Below, one piece after another: positions 8,761 to 18,009 of a stretch of DNA of 64,000 nt. A program made the position numbers and the translations under genes. This DNA is from GWE2-40-63 sp050179685 (GTDB taxonomy: Bacteria > Bacteroidota > Bacteroidia > Bacteroidales > SZUA-534), in assembly GCA_050179685.1 (NCBI GenBank), contig JBFXEW010000002.1:1-64000 (forward strand), read 5' to 3'. The notes under the pieces are model-generated. The model saw only the letters and a program-made list of their open reading frames with translations. It did not search any database and was not told the origin of the DNA. Each line of letters starts with the position of its first letter. The first letter of the stretch is position 1.

Positions 8761-8783
8761 GGGCCGTATTAAAAAAGTGAAAT

Positions 8784-8824
8784 AAAAAAAAGAGGCTGTC
8801 CAAAAAGAAAATGGACAGCCTCTT
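8784..8824 (-). terminator. Terminator between 8032-gene and susE1
   Basis: AAGAGGCTGTCC (8790-8801) pairs perfectly with GGACAGCCTCTT (8813-8824). On the minus strand the stem is followed by a run of Ts (complement of 8784-8790), giving a strong terminator for the sus operon. On the plus strand the T tract is weaker, but the stem could also serve the convergent gene. Confidence 0.85.
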
Positions 8825-8847
8825 ACTATTTAACAGCTATTTAGTAA

Positions 8848-10314
8848 TTATTCAATTACACCTGTTTCATTTGCAAAATCTAAAGAAACAGTTTGTCCGG
8901 CAGTAACATTAACAGCAGCTTGATCGTTTCCAGTTCCACGGTATTCAATTACACCGTCAAATACATTGAATTCGGCTTGCCACCAATCAATCGCATCACC
9001 ATCAGCATTAGTTAAAGTATTTGCTTTAACATACATTCTTAAAGTACCATCAGCACTGAAAGCAGGAGAAGTAATCACTTTGTTTGTGTTATCCACAGTG
9101 AATTCAATATTACCAGCCCAATCTGCGTCACCAAATACAGGATTGATACCATTGACAGAAGGAGCATTCACTTCGATAGTTTCGGTTTCAAGGTTAACAA
9201 CAACCATATAGTAACCTGATTCAGCAATATCGGGAACATTGTCAACACCTTTACCATAAACACCATCAGTTGCTCCGGTAGCAGCATCTACACCAAAATC
9301 TTTACCCCATGCTTTTTCAGGAGAGAATTTGAATCCAGCATCAGCAACACCAGCTTCAATCCAAACAATTTTCCAGAATAAATGAGGATTGCTGTGAGCG
9401 GGCACCATTTCGATACCATTTGCAGCCCAGTCCCAACCACCAATTGAAGCACCAATCATAAACATTGCTTCAGGGAATTCAGCTGGAGGAAGTTCACCGG
9501 CAGCAGTAGTTGCAATAGTTAAGCCAGCAACACCTTTTTTACCAGGAGTCCAGGTAAAAGTAAAGTCTAACAATTGACCGCCGTTATCAATGGTAATATC
9601 ACCACCATCGGCAGTTAAGGCATCAGCAGCACCACCGTAGCTAATAACCGGACGGCAATGGTCACCTTCGGCTCCACCTGCAGCTAAATCAGTCCAGGGC
9701 ACATTCGTGGTAATGAATTTCCATGCGGTGTTCATTCTTACTTTAAATACAGAACGCAAATCAACTGCTTTTACTTCAAAAGTAGCACCATCGGCAGAAC
9801 CCGAAACCATTGTAGCCAAGTCACCAGTAGCATTGATTTCAAAATTCTCAATTTTCATTAACCAGAATAATGAAGTGGTTGCATCAGTCATAATGTAATA
9901 CAAACCGGCCTCAGCAATTGCCAAGGTTTCAGTTCCGTCAAGAACCAATTTACCTGTTTTGTAAGAAAAGGGTGCACCAGCTTCAGCTTCCTGAATTGAA
10001 TCACCTACTTCAGTTGCACCGTAGGTAACTTCACCAGTAGCAGTTACTTCTTTAAACATAATATCACCAGCACTTAAATAAGCAATCTGATAATACATAC
10101 CTTCACGAACAACTTTTGTAGCAAAGTCGCTGCTAGGCTCTACCATTTGTTTGGCATCAATAACTACAGCTTCGTCACCAGTGGCTGTTCCAATTACCTG
10201 CATTCCATAAACCGGGTTGTCGATAATTATTGGATCCTCATCATCTTTATCGCAAGAGCTAACGAATAGTCCTCCAAGGAAGAACAACATTAAATACATT
10301 AAATTCTTTTTCAT
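8848..10314 (-). CDS. SusE/SusF-like surface glycan-binding lipoprotein
   Basis: 488 residues with a lipoprotein signal (lipobox FVSSC) followed at once by DKDDED, an acidic export signal that directs Bacteroidota lipoproteins to the cell surface. After N-terminal beta domains, a SusE/F-type binding module starts near residue 280 (FMIGASIGGWDWAANG) with aromatic residues suited to alpha-glucan binding. The C-terminal part (about 395-488) is another beta domain. It is the third gene of susC1-susD1-susE1, 33 bp after susD1. It probably holds starch or maltodextrin near the importer. The specific ligand is inferred from the locus. Confidence 0.82.
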   Translation of the reverse strand: MKKNLMYLMLFFLGGLFVSSCDKDDEDPIIIDNPVYGMQVIGTATGDEAVVIDAKQMVEPSSDFATKVVREGMYYQIAYLSAGDIMFKEVTATGEVTYGATEVGDSIQEAEAGAPFSYKTGKLVLDGTETLAIAEAGLYYIMTDATTSLFWLMKIENFEINATGDLATMVSGSADGATFEVKAVDLRSVFKVRMNTAWKFITTNVPWTDLAAGGAEGDHCRPVISYGGAADALTADGGDITIDNGGQLLDFTFTWTPGKKGVAGLTIATTAAGELPPAEFPEAMFMIGASIGGWDWAANGIEMVPAHSNPHLFWKIVWIEAGVADAGFKFSPEKAWGKDFGVDAATGATDGVYGKGVDNVPDIAESGYYMVVVNLETETIEVNAPSVNGINPVFGDADWAGNIEFTVDNTNKVITSPAFSADGTLRMYVKANTLTNADGDAIDWWQAEFNVFDGVIEYRGTGNDQAAVNVTAGQTVSLDFANETGVIE

Positions 10315-10347
10315 ACTTTCTAGGTTTAAATTATTAATTATAAGATT

Positions 10348-11934
10348 TTATTCTAATTCCAGTGATACTGGATCACTTGCTAAGTTTGGATTGGCATCGA
10401 GCTGATCCTGAGGCACAGGAAATACCAAACGATGAGTTCCTTCATCTGATTCAGGGGCACCCAACCACCAACTACGGGCCGCAAATTTTCCAAAGCGAAT
10501 CAGATCGCTTCTCCGGTGTCCTTCCAGAAACAACTCGCGTCCACGTTCATTAAGCACTTCGTCAAGAGTAGCCACAACATTAGGAAGACCAGCGGCGTTT
10601 CTAATAGTATTCAAATCAGCATCGGCAGTAGCATTGGCTCCCTGTCCTCCGCGTAAAGTAGCTTCGGCCCGCATTAAATAAGCATCTGCTAAACGAAATA
10701 CCGGAAAATCGTTATTCATTATAGGACCTGAACCAATTTCCACTTCATATTTTACCACCCGGAACCCGGAAAAGCGGGTTACAGCAGCACCATCTGAAGC
10801 ATCGTTCATCACATCGGCTTTAATTTCCTGAGTTAGCACCAAGGGACCATTATCGTCGGCTAAAGGCTGCCCGTTTAAATCGAATTGCTGACCGCGTAGA
10901 AAAGCTAAGGAACGTTGATCAACCACTTCGTCATTAGTTGAATTAACATCATTGGGATTATCAAAACCATCGTTGGCAGCAAACAAACTCTCGTAAAAAT
11001 CAGGTTTAATAGCACAACCATTCCAAGGAGAACTCTGTAAATCATAAGTTTGCTGATGCAAGGTATGCATGGTTCTAAAATTGTGACGCATGCCATCATC
11101 CGCATTCTCGTCGCCCAAGATTGAGAAAATAACTTCGGTTGATGCTGAGTTATTTGCGTAAAATGGAGCCAAACGTTTGGTTTCTAAACTATATCCCAAA
11201 TCAATCACTTTATTCATATACACAATGGCTGAGTCCATATCGGCTTGTGAAAAATCAGCTTCTCCTTTGTAAACTTTTCCGTTCAGGTAAAGTTTTCCAA
11301 GTAGCATGTAAGCCATGCCTTTTGAAATTTTATGGTTTTCAACCGTACCCGATTCCGGTAAATAGGGAATCGCTTCTTTTACAACCTGAATAAGTTTATT
11401 ATGAATATCTTCCCGTTTGTTGCGGAAAGGGAATGCTTCGGCACCGGCAAAAACATCTACATAAGGAACAGCTCCGTAGTTATCAATCAATAAATAATAC
11501 AAGAAACTACGTAAAACATTCATTTCAGCGCGGGCTTTTGCCGCAACTTCAGTATCGGCCTGAAAATACTCCAAAGCCTGATTGGCTGCTGATACACCAT
11601 AAAATATATGGCGCCACATGTTTTGTACCGGCATTGCATTTGCAGTCCAGGTATGGCGGTTTAAAACACGCCATTTTCCACCATCTTCCCAGTCAGTTCC
11701 TCTTTGCGGAAAAACCAACACATCGGAACTTACTTCCTGTGCATACATCCACCATCCCCAGTCATCGAGCAAGTGTCGTTGCTCGGTATATACACCCAGG
11801 GTTATAGATTCCAATTGACCTTCATTTTCCGGAAAATTATCCTTAGGCAAGTTTTCAAACACATCTGTTTCGAGACTACATGCAGACAGAAAAAGTATTC
11901 CGATTAGTCCTATAAAAAATTTATTTCGTTTCAT
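10348..11934 (-). CDS. SusD/RagB family glycan-binding lipoprotein (locus 1)
   Basis: 528 residues from MKRNKFF; an upstream in-frame ATG at 11961 would put nine residues before a good lipoprotein signal, so 11934 is preferred. Lipobox LSAC. Typical SusD features are the early Trp-rich region (DDWGWWMYAQEVSSD), the TPR-type helices including MLGKLYLN, and the C-terminal signature FRLADAYLMRAEATLRGG, then RGRELFLEGHRRSDLIRFG. It forms the lid over the SusC barrel and binds oligosaccharide. It lies 43 bp after susC1 and 33 bp before susE1. Confidence 0.93.
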   Translation of the reverse strand: MKRNKFFIGLIGILFLSACSLETDVFENLPKDNFPENEGQLESITLGVYTEQRHLLDDWGWWMYAQEVSSDVLVFPQRGTDWEDGGKWRVLNRHTWTANAMPVQNMWRHIFYGVSAANQALEYFQADTEVAAKARAEMNVLRSFLYYLLIDNYGAVPYVDVFAGAEAFPFRNKREDIHNKLIQVVKEAIPYLPESGTVENHKISKGMAYMLLGKLYLNGKVYKGEADFSQADMDSAIVYMNKVIDLGYSLETKRLAPFYANNSASTEVIFSILGDENADDGMRHNFRTMHTLHQQTYDLQSSPWNGCAIKPDFYESLFAANDGFDNPNDVNSTNDEVVDQRSLAFLRGQQFDLNGQPLADDNGPLVLTQEIKADVMNDASDGAAVTRFSGFRVVKYEVEIGSGPIMNNDFPVFRLADAYLMRAEATLRGGQGANATADADLNTIRNAAGLPNVVATLDEVLNERGRELFLEGHRRSDLIRFGKFAARSWWLGAPESDEGTHRLVFPVPQDQLDANPNLASDPVSLELE

Positions 11935-11977
11935 CTTAACTATTTTTAATTCAAAACCCATTTAAAAAAACCCTCTG

Positions 11978-14923
11978 TTAGAATGTAACATTTAAACCAA
12001 AAGTAACCGAGGTGCTTTTAGGATATACATTAAAAATATCGATACCAATGGTACTGGGATCGATACCTGTATAGTTTGTAATAGTCCAAAGGTTATTTGC
12101 CGCAACAAATACACGTGCTCTTGACATCCAGTCGAGTTCTTTGGTGTTAAAAGTATAACCAACGGTAATGTTTTCTAAACGTACAAAACTTCCTTTTTCC
12201 AAAAAGTAATCTGAAAAATCAGATGGACCATTCAGCAAGGTGCGATCCGGTGCAGAATTAAGCACATTCCTTGTTGGAAAGTAGCTCGGGTTATCAAACA
12301 CCATATTAGTTGCATTGAGAATATCATGTCCAAACATGCCCCTAAATGTGAAATTCACATCCCAGCGCTCAAATAAGGTCAAGGCATTGCTCCAACCCAA
12401 TTCCAGTTCAGGTTGAGCTTGCCCTAATATTTGTTTGTCAGCATCGGTAATGTTATCGATAGTTGAATAGGTTCCGTTGGCGCGAGCATACAAAAAGGCA
12501 CCGGTGTTTTTGTCAACTCCGACAAATTTAGGTCCGAAAAACGTTCCCCGTTCTTCACCTTCTTTTAATATTTGAGTATAGGTACCATAACCCAGCGGTT
12601 CCTGCAAATAACCTTCGGGAACCTTTTCCTGGGCGGGAAAATCGTCATTTCCAATAGAGGCAACTATGGCTTTATCGTGAGTTAACACTAAAGTTGATGA
12701 CCATTTAGCCTGAGGATTATTCAATATGTGTCCGGTAATGGCAACCTCAAACCCGCTGATATCAATTGCACCAGCATTTGCTAAGGTATTATTAACCAGG
12801 TTTGGTGGAACCGGAACACTATAAACATAAATTAAATCTGTTGTTTTTTTATTGTAATAATCAACTGAACCGGTAATTCGGTCTGATAGTAAACCAAAGT
12901 CAAAACCAAAATTCACTTCGGTATTTACTTCCCACTTCAAATCAGGATTTGGGTTCTGAATTGCACCATAGTTCACCGTATATCGATTGGTCGTTGGATT
13001 AAGCGTATAGCCGGTAACTCCAAATAAAGCAATGTTTTTATACGTATCAATTTCCTGGTTACCTGTTTGTCCATAACCAAAACGAATTTTTGCCAGACTT
13101 ATAAAATCAAGCGATTCCATGAAAGCTTCACGCTTCATATTCCAGCCAATCGAGGCAGAAGGAAACAATCCCCATTCGTGATTGGCTCCAAATCTAGATG
13201 ACCCATCACGACGCAAGGTACCCGTCACAAAATATTTTTTATCAAAATCGTAAGCAAACCTTCCGAACCCTGAAATCAATTTACTTTCTCCTTTATAAGA
13301 TGATATATCACCAGGCGCAACTTTAGCCATTCCTTCCAACGCATGCGACTGGGTATAATCCGATCCCGGGTTTTCACCATAAGCATTAAAACCATCCCAG
13401 GCAAAGTACTGATAGGAATAACCACCAACCAAATTCAGACTATGCAAGCCAAACTCTTTATTGTAATTTAAGAACGATTCAAACAATTTGGAACTGTTAT
13501 TTGCATAGCTTCGGCTTCCTTTTCCCTCACCATTGAGCGGTCCGTTGCTTGCGGCTTCAAAATAAAAGTTTTCATGATCATCGCGGGTATAAGCACCGTT
13601 TAAGCTTAGTTTTAACCCTTCAATAAGATCAATCTCCGCTTTCATATTAGCTAATAAGCGCTTGGCATCTCGCTCGTTTTGAATGTCATTTAAAATAGCT
13701 ACCGGATTACTGTAATTATTAACCGGCTGAGTTGGATCCTGATAATAAGACCCATCTTCGTTATAAACAGGCAGGGTCGGATTCCTTTGAAAAGCCTGAA
13801 ATAAAGTTCCATCAGCCCCGGAACTACCGTAATTAACATAGTCGTTATGCTCAATGGTATTGGCTAAATTCATTGAAAGCAGCATCCTATCGTTAAACGC
13901 TTTGGTCTGCGCATTTAAACGCATGGTGGTTCTATTTTTTCCAGAGTTCTTGATTATACCCTGCATTTCATTGTTTGAAACAGAGGCCCTATAATTCGAA
14001 GTTTCATTCCCACCTGAAAATGAAACCGTTTCATTATGCGAGATACCTCTTCGGTAAATTTCATCCTGCCAATCAGTACTGTGACCCAAATCACGAATTT
14101 CAATTCCTAATTTATCACCATAAGCTCTGTATTCATCGGCCGACATTAAATCCAAACGACTTCTTTTGGCTATTTGATCCATAGAAATATAACTACCAAA
14201 CTCAACTTTAGTTTCTCCGTCTTTTCCCTTTTTGGTTGTAATTAAAATTACCCCATTGGCACCTCGTGAACCATAAATGGCAGCAGAAGAAGCATCTTTA
14301 AGCACATTGAAACTGGCAATATCCTCAGGAGCAATGGTAGTAGGATCAACTCCTGCCACACCATCTACCACATACAAAGGATTTGTATTTGAAGATAGGC
14401 CTGAAGCTCCACGGATTTTTACATCAAAACCAGCATTTGGATCGCTACCGCCTTTACGAATAGTAACCCCGGGAATTTTACCCTGGATACTCTCAATTGG
14501 ATCCTGGATGGCTACAGTTTGCAAGTCATCTTCATTTACACTGTAAACCGCCCCGGTTTTGTCTTCTTTCTTTTGGGTTCCGTAACCGATTACTATTAAC
14601 TCATCGAGCTGAGCAATGTCTTCAACTAAAGTAAAATTAACCACGGCCTTACCATTGGTTAATGTAAACGTTTGCTCAATATTGGCATAACCAATAAATG
14701 AAGCAACCAACATACTGGCGTCATTGGGAACTCCGCCTAAGGTGTAATTCCCGTCAATGTCTGTAATTGTACCAATAGTTGTTCCTTTAACTACAACGTT
14801 TGCACCAATTAAGGGGAAGCCGTTGTTGTCAATAATCTTACCTGTTACCGTGCCCGTTTGTGCCTGAGCCAGGGTCACAACAGCAAGAAAAAGTCCAACT
14901 AATGAAAATATTTTCCTTACCAT
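11978..14923 (-). CDS. SusC/RagA TonB-dependent outer-membrane importer (locus 1)
   Basis: 981 residues. The signal peptide ends near LAQAQ. A carboxypeptidase-regulatory-like domain (GKIIDNNGFPLIGANVVVKG) spans about 25-110, followed by the TonB-box/plug entry (DELIVIGYGTQKKED) and plug motifs (VKIRGASGLSSNTNPLYVVDG, then SRGANGVILITTKKG). The rest is the 22-strand barrel ending in a typical aromatic strand (FGLNVTF). It imports oligosaccharides with SusD1, driven by TonB. It is the first gene of a three-gene operon. Its promoter region carries the bipartite operator also found before susC2 and the amylase, so all three are probably co-regulated. Confidence 0.95.
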   Translation of the reverse strand: MVRKIFSLVGLFLAVVTLAQAQTGTVTGKIIDNNGFPLIGANVVVKGTTIGTITDIDGNYTLGGVPNDASMLVASFIGYANIEQTFTLTNGKAVVNFTLVEDIAQLDELIVIGYGTQKKEDKTGAVYSVNEDDLQTVAIQDPIESIQGKIPGVTIRKGGSDPNAGFDVKIRGASGLSSNTNPLYVVDGVAGVDPTTIAPEDIASFNVLKDASSAAIYGSRGANGVILITTKKGKDGETKVEFGSYISMDQIAKRSRLDLMSADEYRAYGDKLGIEIRDLGHSTDWQDEIYRRGISHNETVSFSGGNETSNYRASVSNNEMQGIIKNSGKNRTTMRLNAQTKAFNDRMLLSMNLANTIEHNDYVNYGSSGADGTLFQAFQRNPTLPVYNEDGSYYQDPTQPVNNYSNPVAILNDIQNERDAKRLLANMKAEIDLIEGLKLSLNGAYTRDDHENFYFEAASNGPLNGEGKGSRSYANNSSKLFESFLNYNKEFGLHSLNLVGGYSYQYFAWDGFNAYGENPGSDYTQSHALEGMAKVAPGDISSYKGESKLISGFGRFAYDFDKKYFVTGTLRRDGSSRFGANHEWGLFPSASIGWNMKREAFMESLDFISLAKIRFGYGQTGNQEIDTYKNIALFGVTGYTLNPTTNRYTVNYGAIQNPNPDLKWEVNTEVNFGFDFGLLSDRITGSVDYYNKKTTDLIYVYSVPVPPNLVNNTLANAGAIDISGFEVAITGHILNNPQAKWSSTLVLTHDKAIVASIGNDDFPAQEKVPEGYLQEPLGYGTYTQILKEGEERGTFFGPKFVGVDKNTGAFLYARANGTYSTIDNITDADKQILGQAQPELELGWSNALTLFERWDVNFTFRGMFGHDILNATNMVFDNPSYFPTRNVLNSAPDRTLLNGPSDFSDYFLEKGSFVRLENITVGYTFNTKELDWMSRARVFVAANNLWTITNYTGIDPSTIGIDIFNVYPKSTSVTFGLNVTF

Positions 14924-14998
14924 AATCTATTTAGGTTTAATTTGTTAAGTAAATTTTTGTCTTTCCTTATTTTTAAGATGGTATTATATAGCGCAGCA

Positions 14999-15006
14999 CA
15001 AACATA
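14999..15006 (-). promoter_or_regulatory. -7 element of the susC1 operon
   Basis: Reads TATGTTTG on the minus strand, a full match to TAnnTTTG. It ends 59.5 bp from the centre of the palindrome at 15054-15077; leader to the ATG is 75 nt. At the expected -33 position there is no TTTG, consistent with dependence on an activator. Confidence 0.65.
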
Positions 15007-15053
15007 CAATAGAACTTTGGTAAAAAGAACGGGGTTTGAAGCGCACATTTTCC

Positions 15054-15093
15054 GCAACCGTTTTCGCAAACGGTTGCTTATGTTTTATAGCAT
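15054..15093. promoter_or_regulatory. Bipartite operator upstream of susC1
   Basis: The first palindrome is perfect: GCAACCGTTT-TCGC-AAACGGTTGC (arms 15054-15063 and 15068-15077, centre 15065.5). The second, ATGTT-TTAT-AGCAT (15080-15093, centre 15086.5), has one weakened base pair. Centre spacing is 21 bp, as at the amylase and susC2. Confidence 0.78.
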
Positions 15094-15144
15094 GTTTTAT
15101 TTTTGGAAATGCAAAATCACCTTATTGCAGGTTGTTTTAAAGCA

Positions 15145-15175
15145 ACAAAAAAGCCGCACCCAAAACGGATGCGGC
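15145..15175 (-). terminator. Terminator of the susC2 operon
   Basis: GCCGCACCC (15153-15161) and GGATGCGGC (15167-15175) form a nine-pair stem on the minus-strand RNA (one G-U), followed by a U run (complement of 15147-15152). It lies 22 bp beyond the susE2 stop and separates the two sus operons. Confidence 0.85.
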
Positions 15176-15197
15176 CAAATTAAATCTATATTAAAAA

Positions 15198-16373
15198 CTA
15201 CTGTGCTGTAACTTTATATGTGCCTTTGGCAATATCTACTTCAATCAGGTAGCTGCCGGTTTCCGGTGGAACCGGGATGGCTTTTGGGTCGGCAACCGAC
15301 TCAGTTGGCCGATAACTTAATGTACCAGCATCCCAGGTGCCACTTCCATCCTGACCATACATTGGAGCCCATTGCCCCTGAAGTTCCAAGAATTTAAATC
15401 CTTCGCTGGCAGTTGAACTTAAATTGGCTACCAACTGGAATTTACCGGGAGCCAATTTTTCCATAGGAATTGCATTGGCTGCATCCCAAACGGCATCGGT
15501 AGCATCACCAATAATATGCAGTGTTTGCACCGTTTCGGTTATGGTATAGGTCAAATTAACAATATCTACCTTAATCAGGTAATCATCCTGCACATCGGGC
15601 ACCGGAATTGCAGCGGGATCGGGTTCGCTTTCTGTTGGTCGAAGAACCAGTGGACCACTTTCGCTGGTTCCGGTAGCATCGGTTCCCCATTGGGGAGCCC
15701 AAAGACCCACAAAACGAACAAATTTCAGGAATCCATCGGAACCATTAGTTCCTGCCGGAGTTAAGGAATCGACCACAGCAAAGGTTGAATCGGTTCCCGA
15801 TGCAGGCAGATAAACTGCCGGAATAACACGCTCGGCATTGTTATTCCATCCGGCCGATGTACCGCCACCTAATAAATAAATGGGTTCTACAACAACCTCT
15901 TCAGAGAATGCGGTAATATTCATCGTAATTTTATTGGAATACACCCTGTCCTGAGGAGCATCAACTACATAAGCGGCCACGCTAAACTCCCAGGCAATGG
16001 CCACACTGTGACGAAATCCTTCTTTAATAATCTTCTCATTCAGGGTAGCTCCGGTAACTTTAGTACTCAATAAATCACCAATGGCCAATTCAATCGGATC
16101 TGAGAAATTACTTCCCACAGTATCCATTATTAACATGTAGGTAGCCTCAGGAATTTGATCCAAAGGATATACCACAGAATCCCACACAAAGGATAAAAGG
16201 GTGTCGGCAGCGTTAGCCCGGGTTAAAACCAAGTCGGCTACACCCATTTCTTCTGTCAGCGTAGGGGCTGTTATTTTTGTAGTATCTAAAACCGGGTTGG
16301 TATTTTCGTCTTCACAAGCCCAAAAGAAGCCGACACCCAGCAATAGCACTAATAAATATATGGTCTTTTTCAT
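15198..16373 (-). CDS. SusE-like surface glycan-binding lipoprotein with two tandem modules
   Basis: 391 residues. Lipobox FWAC is followed by EDENTN, an acidic surface-export signal. An N-terminal Ig-like SusE domain (about 35-155) precedes two tandem SusE/F-type modules (about 164-280 and 285-391). These are clearly duplicated: each has a GxWAPxxGxD motif (GLWAPQWGTD and GQWAPMYGQD), then LRPTES or YRPTES, then a PxAIPVP segment and a closing strand. The paired tryptophans probably form the sugar-binding platforms. It is shorter and differently built from the susE1 product, so the two systems may favour different chain lengths (inference). Third gene of the operon, 18 bp after susD2. Confidence 0.85.
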   Translation of the reverse strand: MKKTIYLLVLLLGVGFFWACEDENTNPVLDTTKITAPTLTEEMGVADLVLTRANAADTLLSFVWDSVVYPLDQIPEATYMLIMDTVGSNFSDPIELAIGDLLSTKVTGATLNEKIIKEGFRHSVAIAWEFSVAAYVVDAPQDRVYSNKITMNITAFSEEVVVEPIYLLGGGTSAGWNNNAERVIPAVYLPASGTDSTFAVVDSLTPAGTNGSDGFLKFVRFVGLWAPQWGTDATGTSESGPLVLRPTESEPDPAAIPVPDVQDDYLIKVDIVNLTYTITETVQTLHIIGDATDAVWDAANAIPMEKLAPGKFQLVANLSSTASEGFKFLELQGQWAPMYGQDGSGTWDAGTLSYRPTESVADPKAIPVPPETGSYLIEVDIAKGTYKVTAQ

Positions 16374-16391
16374 ATTAATAAGATTTAAAGA

Positions 16392-17990
16392 TTAATTATA
16401 ATCCGGATTTTGTACCAGTTTATTGTTGGCATTCAAATCGTCGGTTGGAATAGGATAAATATCGCGATGTGAATCGGTAGCCCTTCCGGCTTTACTATTG
16501 CCTTTCCACGACCAAAGATAAGATCCACCGGTAAATTTTCCGAAACGCACCAAATCGGTTCTTCGGTGTCCTTCCCAGTATAATTCGCGGCAACGCTCAT
16601 CCAAAATAAAATCGAGGGTTAGTTCGGCAGCACCAATATTTCCTGAATTATCGCCATATGCTCTTTCGCGCAATTCGTTAATATATCCCATAGCAGTAGC
16701 CTGATCGCCACCGATACCTCCGCGCAACACTGCTTCGGCATACATTAAATATGCATCGGCCAAACGGAAAACAGGAAAGTCTGTATCGACAAAGTCATCC
16801 TTTACACCGGCAGACCCGGTACTGGTCATATTCGAAAATTTAGGTGTGGCATAACCATCCTCAAAAATTCCCACATCGTTGATTTCCACATTTTGCCCAT
16901 CGGTATGGAAAATGGCCCGGGCATCGTTACCCATATCGGCCAATGCAACTACTTCGGGAGTGGTACGCAAACCAGCCCAGCCATCTTTAACGCCATAATC
17001 CGTAGCCGTAAGGCTTCCGCCCAGCGCTGCATGAACCAGGAAGGTGGTTCCTCCCCAGGTTTGGGTATTATTGCCATCGAAAGCAATAGGGAAAATAATC
17101 TCAGGTGAAGTATGATTATCAGCTTTAAACAAATCGGTAAAATCACCCTGAAGCGAATAGCCCGAAGTAAATACATTTTTTAAAGTTGTTATAGCCTCAG
17201 TATAGCGCTCATTACCCGCGCCTAAATAAACTTCGGCATTCAGGTATAATTTTGCCAAAAGCATCCAGGCAGCCGCTTTATCGGCACGTGCATATTCGTT
17301 CGCTCTTGGATCCATTAAATCATCACCCCCTTCGCCATCAGTAATAGTAATTAATTCACTTTCTATCTTATCGAAAAGCACCTGAGGATCAACTTGTGAT
17401 GGAAACCAGGCTCCAATTGGATCGTCTTCGGTAGTATAAGGAATATTGCGGAACAAGTCGAGTCCGTGCCAGTAGCTTAAAGCTCTTAAAAAGCGGGCTT
17501 CGGCATGATAATAGGCAATGTCCTGATGATACTCTGCTGGAATACCGCGATCGCTGAGTTTTGCGGGTGTTGAGTTTTTAATAAAAGAATTACACAAAGT
17601 AATCTGATACAATACCCGATAATACATTGCGGTTACAAAAACATCGCTTGGGGTCCAGGTTTGGTAATGGAAATCTTTAATAGTAGCGTCGTTCCAGGCC
17701 ATAACCGCCTCATCGGTTGATAACTCCTGGCTGTACCAGTATAAGCGCAGGTATTGGCTAAAACCACCATCGATACCCACAATATCACCGGCGCCATCGC
17801 CTCCCTCATTTCCACCAACAGCCAGTCCAATATAGCATTTGGCTAAAGCCAGTTTATAATTGGCCGGATCCTGATAAATTATTTCAGAAGTAATGGCATC
17901 ATCGTCTAAAGGTATGGTATCCAAATCTTTCATACATGATGAAAGCAGCACCACACTCAGCAGAAACAGTAAATTATATAAGTTTTTCAT
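16392..17990 (-). CDS. SusD/RagB family glycan-binding lipoprotein (locus 2)
   Basis: 532 residues; lipobox LSSC followed by MKDLD. SusD features include AWMLLAKLYLNAEVY, FRLADAYLMYAEAVLRGG, and RCRELYWEGHRRTDLVRFG near the C-terminus. Outer-membrane, surface-facing partner of the SusC at 18010-21000, 19 bp downstream of it. It is clearly homologous to, but well diverged from, the SusD of locus 1. Confidence 0.93.
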   Translation of the reverse strand: MKNLYNLLFLLSVVLLSSCMKDLDTIPLDDDAITSEIIYQDPANYKLALAKCYIGLAVGGNEGGDGAGDIVGIDGGFSQYLRLYWYSQELSTDEAVMAWNDATIKDFHYQTWTPSDVFVTAMYYRVLYQITLCNSFIKNSTPAKLSDRGIPAEYHQDIAYYHAEARFLRALSYWHGLDLFRNIPYTTEDDPIGAWFPSQVDPQVLFDKIESELITITDGEGGDDLMDPRANEYARADKAAAWMLLAKLYLNAEVYLGAGNERYTEAITTLKNVFTSGYSLQGDFTDLFKADNHTSPEIIFPIAFDGNNTQTWGGTTFLVHAALGGSLTATDYGVKDGWAGLRTTPEVVALADMGNDARAIFHTDGQNVEINDVGIFEDGYATPKFSNMTSTGSAGVKDDFVDTDFPVFRLADAYLMYAEAVLRGGIGGDQATAMGYINELRERAYGDNSGNIGAAELTLDFILDERCRELYWEGHRRTDLVRFGKFTGGSYLWSWKGNSKAGRATDSHRDIYPIPTDDLNANNKLVQNPDYN

Positions 17991-18009
17991 TGTTCTACGA
18001 ATTTAATTA

